Source of the DNA: Nilaparvata lugens
Lineage: Eukaryota > Arthropoda > Insecta > Hemiptera > Delphacidae
Length of the DNA stretch: 64,000 nucleotides
Assembly (NCBI RefSeq): GCF_014356525.2
Contig: NC_052505.1
Span: 6,968,671-7,032,670 of the forward strand
Reading direction: 5' to 3'
This document shows, in pieces, positions 36,096-47,800 of the stretch. Within the stretch, counting starts at the first letter, position 1. Each line of letters begins with the position of its first letter. The position numbers and the translations under genes are program-made. The notes beneath the pieces are model-generated. The model did not search any database. It had not been told where the DNA came from and was given only the letters and a program-made list of their open reading frames with translations.

Positions 36096-37095
36096 TTGCA
36101 CTACCTCCGTAAACAAAGCCATAGTGGATACTGGTGTCAGTAGAGGTGGGGCTACACCAATAAAAGCACTATAGTGAGGTCCACGTTATAATGGCAGTGA
36201 AGAAAGATGGGAGAAAAACGTTGCCAAGTCTCTCCATTTTGCCACTGAGTGTACACAGCTGTTACTCAATTCATACCATTAAATTTGATCTAGTAATAAT
36301 TATCATTTGCTTGATAAAATAATCAATTTAATGTCAAATTAATCAAGAAAATTTATTTTTTTCATAATTTGATACAAAAATTTGCTTTCATAACTGGGAT
36401 CAGTTTTTTATTTCTATACAAACCTGAAATGGCGGCTAATTAAAAAGCTGTGATACAGCAATCTGAATTTCAAAACAACAGAAATTAAGTTATTTGGTAG
36501 GTATTCTACTCCAATTTCTTTTAAAGTTAATAGAAAAATAGAAATCCTATCCAAAAAAAGTAATTTCAATGTGAATCATTCTGAAATAACCTTTCAATAT
36601 TATTTATACCGGTACCAGTTGGTCTAACCAATACGAGTAGGCTAACTGAAGCAAGAATGAAGTCTATGATGATTACTTATCAACTTTTAAAATGTCATTT
36701 CAGTTATTTTAATTTGTGTTTCTCATACGGTAATGCCTAAAAAGTATTTTACTGTTTCAAAAATACATTTTAAATCAATTATACGACTCGTGTACCGTAC
36801 TCAAGTATTTTGATAGAATGAAGGAGAAAAATGGCGGCTGAGAATTTTCTCAAATAAAATATTCTGGCAAACTGACAACATTGCAAAGCGAGAGAGATAG
36901 CACTATCTGTTTTGTTGTATGATAGAAAAGGACAGCAACAGTATTGTCAATTGTACACTGCCATTATAACGTGAACCTCACTATAGCTGATATAGATCAG
37001 CTGAAATCAACGAATTTTTATTGGTGTAGGAGCCCTACCTGTGCTGACGTACCACGAATGCACTACGGCTTTGCACTACGGAGGAAGTGGCTCTT
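36096..37095. repeat. Middle MITE of the nest
   Basis: Its arms are about 36098-36167 (CTACCTCCGTAAACAAAGCC … GGGGCTACACCAATAAAA) and about 37010-37092 (TTTTTATTGGTGTAGGAGCC … GGCTTTGCACTACGGAGG). These are inverted relative to each other and separated by a further inserted element. Confidence 0.7.
36169..36986. repeat. Inner DNA transposon of the nest (CTATAGTGAGG family)
   Basis: The inverted ends are CTATAGTGAGGTCCACGTTA and TAACGTGAACCTCACTATAG, each continuing into a TAATGGCAGTG-type arm. At about 818 bp it is the longest member of the family seen here. It has no transposase frame, so it is non-autonomous. Confidence 0.82.
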
Positions 37096-37118
37096 AGCGC
37101 TCAAGTCGTACGAAGCTC

Positions 37119-37454
37119 TATGGGCATACAAGTTTCAAATAAAGCTTTGATCAGGTTAAATTGAAATTCAGTTTCAAGGAAGTTAGATAATGAAATATCT
37201 ATGCAAACTGTCTGGAATGAAACAGAAACTGTCAGAACAATTTGATTAAATAGATTCCCAAGAAAATATGCGAACCAATATGAATGAAGTATATTACGCG
37301 AAATCACACCAACATTATATTATAGTCATGTTGAAAAAGAGGGTGAGAGGTAGACTGGAGGCGAGTGAGGGACACTATCACATAGGAGCGGCGGACCGAC
37401 TGGTGCTGCATAGTCCCGGCACCAGTCGGAAGACTACCGCTCCTTCCCCGTATG
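37119..37454 (-). other. pan: Probable 3' untranslated region of TCF
   Basis: Directly beyond the TCF stop codon. The nearest part (37330-37454) is more GC-rich than the intergenic DNA. No clear AATAAA on the minus strand was identified, so the 3' end is undefined. Confidence 0.35.
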
Positions 37455-38076
37455 CTACGGAACACTGATGACAGGTCGCGACGTCGACTCCTTAGTCGAG
37501 CTATTCGTCGAACTCGGACTGGAGGTGGAGTTTTTTATACACTTGCCGGTCAGCTGGTTCACACTAAGAGGATTGTTCACGTCGTGCGGGTTCGTGCCGA
37601 CGGGGTTGCGGTGCGGGTGAGGGTGGGGGTGTGGGTGGTGATGGTGGGGGTGATGGTGGTGGTGGTTGATGAGCAGGGGGAGGAGGGGTGGTGGGGCGGG
37701 GATGGGAGGCGGCTGCGGCGGTTGTTTGACAGTTGATCCTCCGTTGCAGTCAGCGTAGTCCAACGTGTGCGGCGTCAGCGGCGACTGCAGACTCATGCAA
37801 GGCGACGCCAGACTGACGCTGGGTGAAGCCAGACTGGCGCTCGGACTGGGCAGGATCATCGACGGACTGGTAAGGCTGGAGAGGCCACTCAGCCCGCCCG
37901 GACTGGACAGTGACTGCTGCAGCGACTCTCCATCGTCGTCCTCACCGGGTGAGTGGGCGTCCCCCCCGCTGCCGCAGCTGCCCAGATTGTCCTCCTCTGA
38001 TTGGTTGCCCTCATCCCCATCACCATCGCCGTCCCCATCGCCGCTCTCCATGTACCTGATGCACTTCTTCTTACGT
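37455..38076 (-). CDS. pan: TCF last exon: C-clamp second half and C-terminal tail
   Basis: The exon opens by completing an Arg codon, then RKKKCIRY closes the C-clamp, an auxiliary domain that reads helper-site DNA. An Asp/Gly/Glu-rich acidic run follows, then a Ser/Pro-rich stretch with [11 protein letters not shown] and a run of ASLASP-type repeats. After these come polyproline, a His-Pro tract (about 20 residues around 37600-37660) and the block [20 protein letters not shown], which closely matches the fly Pangolin tail as I remember it. The stop is at 37455-37457. After NQLTG the sequence diverges. A weak donor (AA|GTGTAT) there could lead to a further exon, so the final 35 residues are less certain. 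Confidence 0.88.
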
Positions 38077-41000
38077 CTGCAACGCAACCAATGCACATTC
38101 ATCAAACTGCACATCATCATTCAAAATTATCATTATCGAAATTGATAATAAGTCTATGATACAATCAGTTAGAAGAAATAATTGCCTCTATTGATCAAAA
38201 ATATACACCAATAAAAAAATACATCTAATAATGCATTTCTGGGACTTCCGGGGGAACGTTCAGTTATAGTATTCACTAAGCAACACAATACTATTTTTTC
38301 CTATATTTTGAACTCTAAATTGGACAAAAATCATGAAGTGTCAACATAACCTATTTTTGGACAATTTCTATCTAAATTTGGGAAAGGAACAGTTTTGGGC
38401 TTTAAGTTCCTTTTCCAATCATTCATAATTGAGAATGATATTGTATATATCAATGTATAAATAAATGAATAAACCATGGATCTCGATATTGAATATTATT
38501 CCACAGTACTGGAAACTGCAGTTGGAAAGTTTTGTACATCTTGTTGAGTAACAAATTAATAAAAACAATATAAAAATCTTGAAGTAACCTTTATTTTTAA
38601 AAAAAAACTTTAAAATAGTTAAACAACTAGTTTTAAACTAGATGAAATCAACTTGAAAATGACCTAATTTAGGGTCGAAACTAGTTGTTGAACTATTTTA
38701 AAGTTTTTAAAAAATAAAGGGTACCTCAAGATTTTTATATTATTTTTATTAATTTGTTTAAAAGTAGCCCATGTGAGTGAAGTGTTTTATCTTGTTGAGT
38801 ATATATTAAGCCGCGTTCACATAACAGTTGTCAAATGTTGCTAATGATTTGTAACAATTGACAACTCTGGTGTAAATAGTTGACAACTTTGGTGCTTCTG
38901 TTACAAATCATTTGAAAAAAAAATATTTGAAACAGTTGACAACTCTTGTATAAACGCGAGCGTCGCAGGAGCTTGAGCAATTAACATAACTCCACACCAA
39001 AAAAATCTATTTTTCCTACAGTTACGTTGAAAAGTGGCCATTGCTGCACTGATTACAGAACGCAAAGAATCACTTTTCCGCTCTAGTGCGGGAAAAAATT
39101 TTCTGCACTCCAGATTTGCAACATGGCAACGCAAAATACTTAGTAGGTTATATGGAGCAACAGTGCAGCAAAATCAAAATGAAGTTGGTAACAGTGACTG
39201 CTGTGGCTGCTATAGTGAGCAGAGGTGCAACGAAGCACAACGCGCTAATTATTAGTATTAGATATTATAACCAAGGACAACGAGGACTTTGGGATTTTAG
39301 GATTAAGGTTTTTATCCATAATAAAATTACACAGAAAAACATTTGATGGATTTCAGGCAATTTCACCCATAATTACCCACTTTTCATATTCAATGGTAAC
39401 TGTAGGAAAAACTAAATGTGAAATACGTGCGCAAAGTTCCTCTGCTGCACTCAAGAAACCATTCCGCCCTCGCCTACGGCTCGGGCGTAAACGTTTCTTT
39501 CGGTGCAGCAAACTGTCACTTTGCGCACTAGTTGCACAAATAACTATTACCATCTGTTAGAAAACTTGAATCAACGGCATCATTAGTTGGAATCCACTCA
39601 ACTGAAATTTCATTCCTGGAATTCATCAAGGTTCAAACACATTTTTGAGTCTCTCATTTCTCACTGTATTCTCAAGATGAGTGAATTGTCCAAGAAATAG
39701 AAGCAGTAGATTACTACTTCCAACGAAAATAATTCCAGGTTTAGAATAAAATCAATGTATTTGAATCATATAAAAGGGGTGGTTCCTGAGATGCCTACCA
39801 GACCAAGAAGGACACATTTGAAATGATGATTGAGGATACAGGAGGCCTAAAGATAGAATTTAATGACACACAATGGAGAGTGGGTGATAAATGAAATTCG
39901 AGGAAGATGCAACTCAGCTCTGGTTGAGCGTGTAGTCTAACAATATTAGGCTTTTTGATTGGAATCGTCGAAAGATCTAAATCGCTTGAGCTTATCAAGT
40001 CCAGAATAAAACTATTTTGCGTTTCCGTAGAAACTATGTTGTTAGGAGATGAAAGAATTAAACATTTGATAACAATAAAATTGAGAAACATTCCCTGTTG
40101 AATGCAACAGTAATATTTGAGTAAGTTTCTCCCAAGTGCTAGGATCACATTGTTCCACCATAGTAGCAAATGATACAATAGATTATGATTATGAACCTGA
40201 TCTCATTGAATGTACTAAATTTTAGTACTTTATAACGTTTCAATTGGAGGAATCCAAAACATAAAAGATAACTTCACTCAAATTATTAAAATAATATGAG
40301 GAATGGTTTGTTTTTCATTTGAGATACTTTTTTATTTATTTAAATATTTGTTCACATTGGAATCTCAATTATTTATTTGTTCATTTGTGAAGAGAACAAT
40401 TATGGGTTTTTATCCTTATGCTCTCATCCTATCCTCTCGATCTCATCCTTTGTGCTCTCATATATATTTTAAAATGACTAAATCAATATACTATCATGAT
40501 TTTTATTATGTTAAATTAAACTGATCAATATACTATCATGATTTTTATTATGTTAAATTAAACTGAACATGATGAACTTTTATAGTTGATGGGTCAACAC
40601 AATTTATAGAGAATGAAGAAGAATTAAATGACGAATAATATTGGACTGTTAAATGAAGCATTTAAATATGTGTCCTAGAACTAATGTTTGTTTTTGGATA
40701 AAAACATACACGCCGGTTATTCTAGAGATGACAACTTACACAAACGAATACTGTACACAAAAAATTTCCCAGACTTGATTGAAAGTGAAAATTGAGTGCA
40801 AGAATGACATTTTCATTTGAAGCAACACTTTGAAAATAAAATAGATTGAATGCAAACAGACGATGATAGAGAATTGAATAGAATGAAGCCCAAAAGTACA
40901 AAAATGAAAAACATTCAACGAAATGAAGTGGACCTGGAGCAAACACTTGCTATGCGAAGAGAGGAAAATTCCACAATCTGTATGAAGAGTGATGACTCAT

Positions 41001-41779
41001 AAAAACACAATGATGAAGTTCACATAGAAAGCAGGAAGAAAGGTAAACATTTACACAGAGATGAGAACAGATTAATCGAAAAGATTGAAAAAGAAAATGC
41101 TATTGCAATTTAGAATCAAGATCTTTAAATTATATTGCTAACGATAAGGTACCGGTATGATGAGAAATTGTGAGAATTATCATATTACGCAATTAGCTTT
41201 CGTTTGAATTTTTAAAATTGTTCATCATCTAAACTTGAGAAAAATAATGTCCTTAAAGGAGAAAAACAAATACTAGAACTTCTATCTTTTGAAATTTTTT
41301 TTTCACAGGATATACCACTAAACACACTAGGCTCTAGTTCAATTCTCAATGCAGAATAATAAACAAAACAAAAAATTAAATCCATTAAAACTTGATTGTT
41401 TTAGATGTCAATGGGAATCCAGTGCCATTAAGTAGGCTTCTTTAATTTTATTTTATTTTGAAGGAATCTTTCGATTATTCTACCAATTTATAAAAAAATA
41501 TCTCAGGAGAAAATAGTGTACATTTTTATAGAGCGGAAATAATGTAATTAGTGACTGAACAAATTGGATATGCTTTGTAATACTCCCACACATAAAACAA
41601 TGCGATTGGATTACTTTAATCACAAATGGCAAGATGATTATGTCCTACTAATTATTATTTATTATCATTATTTATTTATTATTTTTATTATTATTTATTT
41701 GATTATTATTTATATCCTACTGATTGAGATCTGCATAAATAAACCATCCATTTACATGATGAGAGGAGCCTAAGAAGAG

Positions 41780-41857
<78 letters not shown>

Positions 41858-44800
41858 TACGAACCTTTATTACTTTAGTAGTTTTACTATTTTTTTCGGA
41901 GCTACGGTACCGAAATATCGAATGCTTCAACACTATATTTCAATAATGCTAAGAATATAATGAAATATAATGCATCAACGATGACAATTGTTTAAAAATA
42001 ATATTGAAATACTTTTGTGAAATCGATTATAAAAATCGAATTCAATAAGTTTTGAAATTGAATTAAAACAAATTAATTGTTAGAAAAAACCTCTCAGCTT
42101 AAAATTTTATTTCAATCACGAATAGATGCAAGAGATTTATAAAACATGAAACAGAGGTCACTATACATGATTAAATCATTCTAGGACTAAGTGTGCAGTG
42201 CAACATGCTGGATTATAAATCAACAATTAATTCAAAAAGTAGACTGCGAAAATCAACTCAAATCAAACTAATTAATGGAATTAGTTGAAAATAAACACAC
42301 AAAAAACTTAAACTATTACATTATAAAAACTGCCTACAACTTATAGTCTGTCTCTACGTATCAATAACGGAAAATTTCATGGTTTTACAACGTTTTATGG
42401 AATACATCAAGGAATAAATATTTGGGATGGCTATGAGAAAAAGGATTGAGGATAGGTCATCCTAGGACAGAAATGAAATACTCCAAAAGCATTATTCCCA
42501 GATAATGCAAAATAAATGAAGATGTGGATGATAACGATGTCTAGAATAAAAGATGCTAGGAAGAATAGGGGGAATCAGTAGTGATTAAGTGAGAAGGTAG
42601 AAAATTACAGAAAAGATTTACTACTATTTCAAACTATACGTAAAGGAAATACAAATTACAGTAGCTATGAGTTATTGAAATGAAGATTGAAGAATAATAT
42701 TGACTTTCATAAAAATAGGATGAAATACATTGAATATATCATACAGAAAAAAGCAAAACAGAGAGCCAACATTGATTCGATCGATCTCTGATGGATGCAA
42801 AACAAGAAGATGGTTAAAATGAAAGATTACAGAAATGGAGATGGAAAACAAACACAAAAATCAAATAAAAATCCAACAGCATGACTGTAAAAAAGACGAA
42901 AACAAGTATGGGGAGGAAAATGAATAAATAAATGAAGCCCAAGCGAAATCAGAATGGATATGACGATAATCAACAACGAAAACTGGAATAAGCAAAAACA
43001 CATTCAACAAAAACGTTGAAAAGGCAGCCGATGTTACTACGAAACACACAGCAAAACAAAGCAAGACAAGTAGAACACATATACTTGTTAACAAACGATG
43101 CAAGACTCACATATTTCTAGAGATTAACATATGTTGGTTCCTGTGGGGAAGCAGCGGTGGTGGGTCCGTGGTGAACAATACTGTGACCGAGACCTAAGCC
43201 TCCGGCCCCGAGGTCGGGACTGAACAACAAAACCAGACCTGTCATGTCACATACCTCTTCTACTACCTATGCCACAATGCCAACAAAACCCAGTCACTAC
43301 TTTCTGGCAACAGGATAATACTACTGCACTTCTCTTCTACGCCTTTCAAATATCAATTGCCATTACTTCATTGCTCACTGCATCAAATTGATAGTTTTTT
43401 TTGAAAAATATGGCATAGATATTTCATATTTTAATAAATATCTTTAAAACCATGATTACAGTAGAAAATAAAGTATTCTCCAGTTCGATTTGTCCAACTA
43501 TTCGTGTTGGTTACAACTGATTATTCTGGGTTTTCTTAAAACTACATTATCGCAAGATAGTTTCAGAAAATGTGTCTGATAAATTTCTAAATAAGTCAAC
43601 ATTATTTTCAATTATTTTATGTCGTCAACATTATTTTCGATTTAATTATTATTTTGAATTTAATAACGTTGAGAAGGAAACCTCAATTCCTTAGCAAACA
43701 ATTGACGGGTCTGGTTTCATTGCCATTCAATTATTATTCAGCCCCAAATCAATTTATTTCATCATTTTTATGATTGAACTAATTTGGAAATTTAGTGTTT
43801 CTCTTCTCAGTGTGGTAAGACACATTTTCTGAATACAGAATACAGGAATGACAAATTCAATAAAAAGCAAATACATAATTGAAATGCCATCAATTACAAA
43901 TACCAAAATAATGTTAGTAAGATTACACTGGTTGTACCGTACAAATTGATCACAGGTTAAATCCGTTTTCGATATTACAGTGACATGAAAATAGATGATC
44001 ACTAATAAGAAAAATATGTAAAAATGAGAATATATGATAAAAACTGAAACACTTCAATATTCGAGTGGATCAGGGTTATTGGAGAATGAAATGAAAATTG
44101 AAATTATAGCTAGAAGTCTTTCCACAGAGACAAGAAAACACCAAGTGAATTAAAGCCTGTAGCAAATAAAAATGTGTTCAAGGTATGAGGTAGGGGCCAC
44201 TCTAACGTAGAATTCAGACCCAAAACTATTGAATAAATTTACCAAGAGTCCAGTTTTCAAATGTTAATGTTTCAATCAAGGAGTGTGTATGCCTATCACA
44301 CAAACACATTTCATCTACAGGAAATTATATAAAATGCTTCAAAAGTAGAAAGAATAAATAGCTACAAGAAATCTACTGAGTGTGATAAAGTGATTGTTCT
44401 ACAAGTCTACGATTATAGCGCTACTTCTGTTATTGGTAGGTAGTGAGTGACCCCTGTCTCCACAAAACAAAAACTACAGTATATATCTAGATTGTTAAAT
44501 ATTTGTTGTACTTGATGATAATGTTCTTCAAATAAAAATATCCCTGGAATATGCATTTTTTTCTAGAAGAGAACTTCGAGTTGACAGTGAAGAGATTTTC
44601 AATTTTCATGAAAATTCAAATTACTTTTCATTCTTTAGTTATATTATCAATTTTTTTATCGAGATTTACCGAATGTTAATCAAAATTCTAGTCACCGAGG
44701 TTGAAATGAGGAAAGACCATGTAAAAGCTATAAATTTAGGGCTTAACATTTTTTCAACCTCTCCCACAAATTTTTAATGTTCATGTTCACTTTCAAGCTT

Positions 44801-47800
44801 TCAATGTATTAATTATTGAGGGACGGCATAGTGATAACAATACTCATCGGTCAACTTGGTTGACACAATTCGCTAGTTTTCACAGGCATAAAAGGTGACT
44901 GCAAACTAAAAATAAAACACAGCTGACAGATGGAAAGAGAAGATTGACTATATTCGATTAATGTCTCACCTGCAAGGCTTACACCATTGACTTTGCTGAT
45001 CAAGACCATATCTCGCTCGGCATTTTTTCATGTTGTTACCTGAAATTTCAACAATATATATAAGACGTCTTCCAGAAATGAAATTCATATAACAATAAGA
45101 TAGATGAGGAAAGGAAGAAACCAACTTCATAGACTTGCATTGCATCACTAGCCTTGTTACTAAAGTACTGTAACATAATCTCAGTCCAAGATTGTTCATA
45201 AATAGAGAAGGTCTACACAACAATACATTTTGTTTGATCCTACATAAATAGCATATTATCCAAGATAATTTATGAAGCTTCATGTCATGTATAAATCAAC
45301 ACATTTGATCCTAAAATAGTTTGGGACGTTTATTATTGAACATTTATTTCCCAAACTGAATATAAATAATTTTCATGCTCAAAAGGATACTCTTTTATTT
45401 CAATAAATCAGCATAGTTCAAGATAACAAATTTTCGTATTTCCAGAAACTGTATTTCTACATGAAAATGATTGAGAAACACTGATTGTATTGTCAACTCC
45501 ACTACTTCATTAAGCATTTCATGAGACTATAGTTTAATGCTAAAATCAACTCATCTTTAGCTGCAATAGTAGAGCGGAAGACTTCCTATAGTTCCTATTA
45601 TATTATACTACAGGAACTAGAAGTCTTTTTCTCCACTATTACAGCTAAAGATGTGTTAGTTTCAACGTAGAACTATAGTCCTATGAGTTATTTTATAAAG
45701 TAGAATGGACAACACTATCAGTGTTTATCAATAATGAAAGGATCCACAAGATCAATATTTATTCAACAAATTTTATGTGTTGAAATCCAAAAATTTATTA
45801 AATTAAGAATAAAAGTGTTATACTTGAAAACTTTGCTCAAATCTTATGTAGGTGACGCAACCTTTTAGTTTATGCTTCACGTTTAGGCCTACACTGTGTA
45901 TAATACAGTTCAAATAATACAACAAACGAGAAGAATGTGGTTGCAAAATACGGGGAAATATATTGGAATAGGCAATCGAGAAATTTTTGATATAAACTAC
46001 AATAGCATGAGTTTCAAACTATTCCACATAAAATGTAATCAACAGTATGTTACTGAGAACAAAATAAAATATCATTTTTATTAGAAGATTTGGTTGATTT
46101 TTTTTGTTAATTATCAATCACTTTCATTACAAACATAAAACGTTATGGTAGTTATAAGAAGTTATGTATAAGGAAATCAATATAGAGTTTATTTATTTAT
46201 TTATTCTTATGACTTTTATTGGCAGAGAGATCCTGTCAGATGTTCTGCCTTGCCTTATTACCCAATGTCATTTCCTATCAACACTCAAGTTAATAGGTTA
46301 TGTATTCGGTTCTTCATGTTTTCTCACTAGAAATTGCACTTTTAACATCCTGAATTTTCATTTTATAAAGTTTAAAAACAAGAAAACTATTTTCAAACAC
46401 AAATTCACATTTAAAATATAAAGTCAATTTGATTTTTGAATCCCAATGAAATGTTTATCAAATTTTAAAAACTTCAAAAAATTGAAAGATTAGGAAGTCA
46501 ATTGTACGTTAGATAGAATGAAATGAAATGTTTATCAAATTTTAAATTCTTCAAAAAATTGGAAGATTAGGAAGTCAATTGTACGTTAGATAGTTTATAA
46601 GGATAATAATTTCTTAAAAACTTGTAACGAAAATATTACAAAAGTATCCAATCATTCCGCAGACTCACTGGTCGACTATTAGATACAATTCGATTCATTT
46701 GGGATGGGACATTTCAATTTCCTTTCAAGTTATTTAAATTCTTTTGAACCTTGTCCAATATTTGACAAGCCTGGATAAGTCTGAAAACAGTTAACATTTT
46801 TCTAATTTGAGTTTCTCATTTGGATTGTAAACGAACGGCGTGATTGGTTACATTTTATGTGGTCATAATTGTAGTGAAAATAGAGGAACACTAATGGGCC
46901 AACACCAAACTTGATAATAGTATTGAAAATAGAAGTAAGCATTTTCAAAACATTGAACTACTCGAAGAAAATTTAATAGTAAACATAAAATAATATGAAA
47001 AGCCATTTACATATTATAGATGAAAATGAATAAGTACGAACATTCACTCAGGCAAATAATGAATAAAATTGTAAGGAACCATACCGCACTTGGAAGTTAA
47101 TTTGGAAATAATAAGCATGCACTTATTGAATATCAAGCACAACTATATTAAATTCTACAATCTACGATAGAATGGAAAGCAACTTAGAAATACAAGAAAA
47201 ACCAACCTCTTGGGAAAATCAATTTTTCAAGTTCAACTCAGTTATAATGAATTTCCCTACTCGATTCACGTGACTAGGGACTGGCTTGTTTTCAAGCCAA
47301 AATATAATATTAAATTTTATCATGAGTTTACTCCTAGCACATTAAAAAAAATTGTCCAATTTTCGACAGCATCCTCGAGTTTGGGGAACCTATAATGCCG
47401 AAGATTCACCAAATAAAATATATTTGATGTGATCTTCATTTATATTTACTAAATAAATCAATCAGAAATAATCAGTGCATAATTATTCTAACATTGATAG
47501 AAAAATAATGTAGATTTTGAAACATCAATGTATAGTTTGGAAAAGTAACATACTCGTGAACCATCAAGATAATGTGAAAAAGCACTGAGATTTATGATAA
47601 TAATTATGTAAAAACAAAAATTGTCAAACATGCAACAGCCAACAAACACCCCTTAAAAGAAGCAGAATTCAATTTAAAAATGGAATCAAGGGTAATTATG
47701 GGTACTGTTCCACAACAATGCTTACAATTGTTTATTTTGATTCAACACTGAAAACAGAAAACTTACTTGTGCGGTAGAATAAAGAACAAAAATATGGATA

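Larger units (their letters stand above)
35952..37118. repeat. Outer MITE of a three-level nest (TAAGGTGCGTAC family)
   Basis: The left part, from TTAAGGTGCGTACACACTTG to about 36095, has the same layout as 3911-4081, including the CAGCTGATAAAAGTGAATTG arm. The expected right end appears about 1 kb later as GCGCTCAAGTCGTACGAAGCT at about 37098-37118. The element was therefore split by a later insertion at about 36096. Confidence 0.65.
38077..44969 (-). other. pan: TCF intron between the two C-clamp exons (6.9 kb)
   Basis: It begins with donor GTGAGA and ends with acceptor GTTGCAG. It holds the MITEs at 38575 and 39010, tandem repeats at 40480, an AT microsatellite and a candidate alternative last exon at 43117-43238. 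The plus strand of 40700-43100 is purine-rich, so minus-strand open frames there are compositional. Confidence 0.75.

Noticed and set aside
37765..38145. Plus-strand open frame of 126 codons over the TCF last exon.
   Set aside because: Antisense shadow of the GC-rich, Ser/Pro-coding TCF exon, where the minus-strand protein is clearly conserved.
39034..39346. Open frames in the 538-bp repeat (and the same at 62428-62686) that look like a conserved protein because they recur.
   Set aside because: The recurrence is explained by the repeat itself. The third copy breaks the frame and there is no protein motif.
39795..40178. Minus-strand open frame of 127 codons in the TCF intron.
   Set aside because: No family recognised, no convincing splice sites in phase with neighbouring TCF exons, and composition like the intron.
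42861..43103. Minus-strand hydrophobic open frame resembling membrane segments.
   Set aside because: It results from the purine-rich plus strand of this intron, which reads as Phe/Leu/Ser on the other strand.
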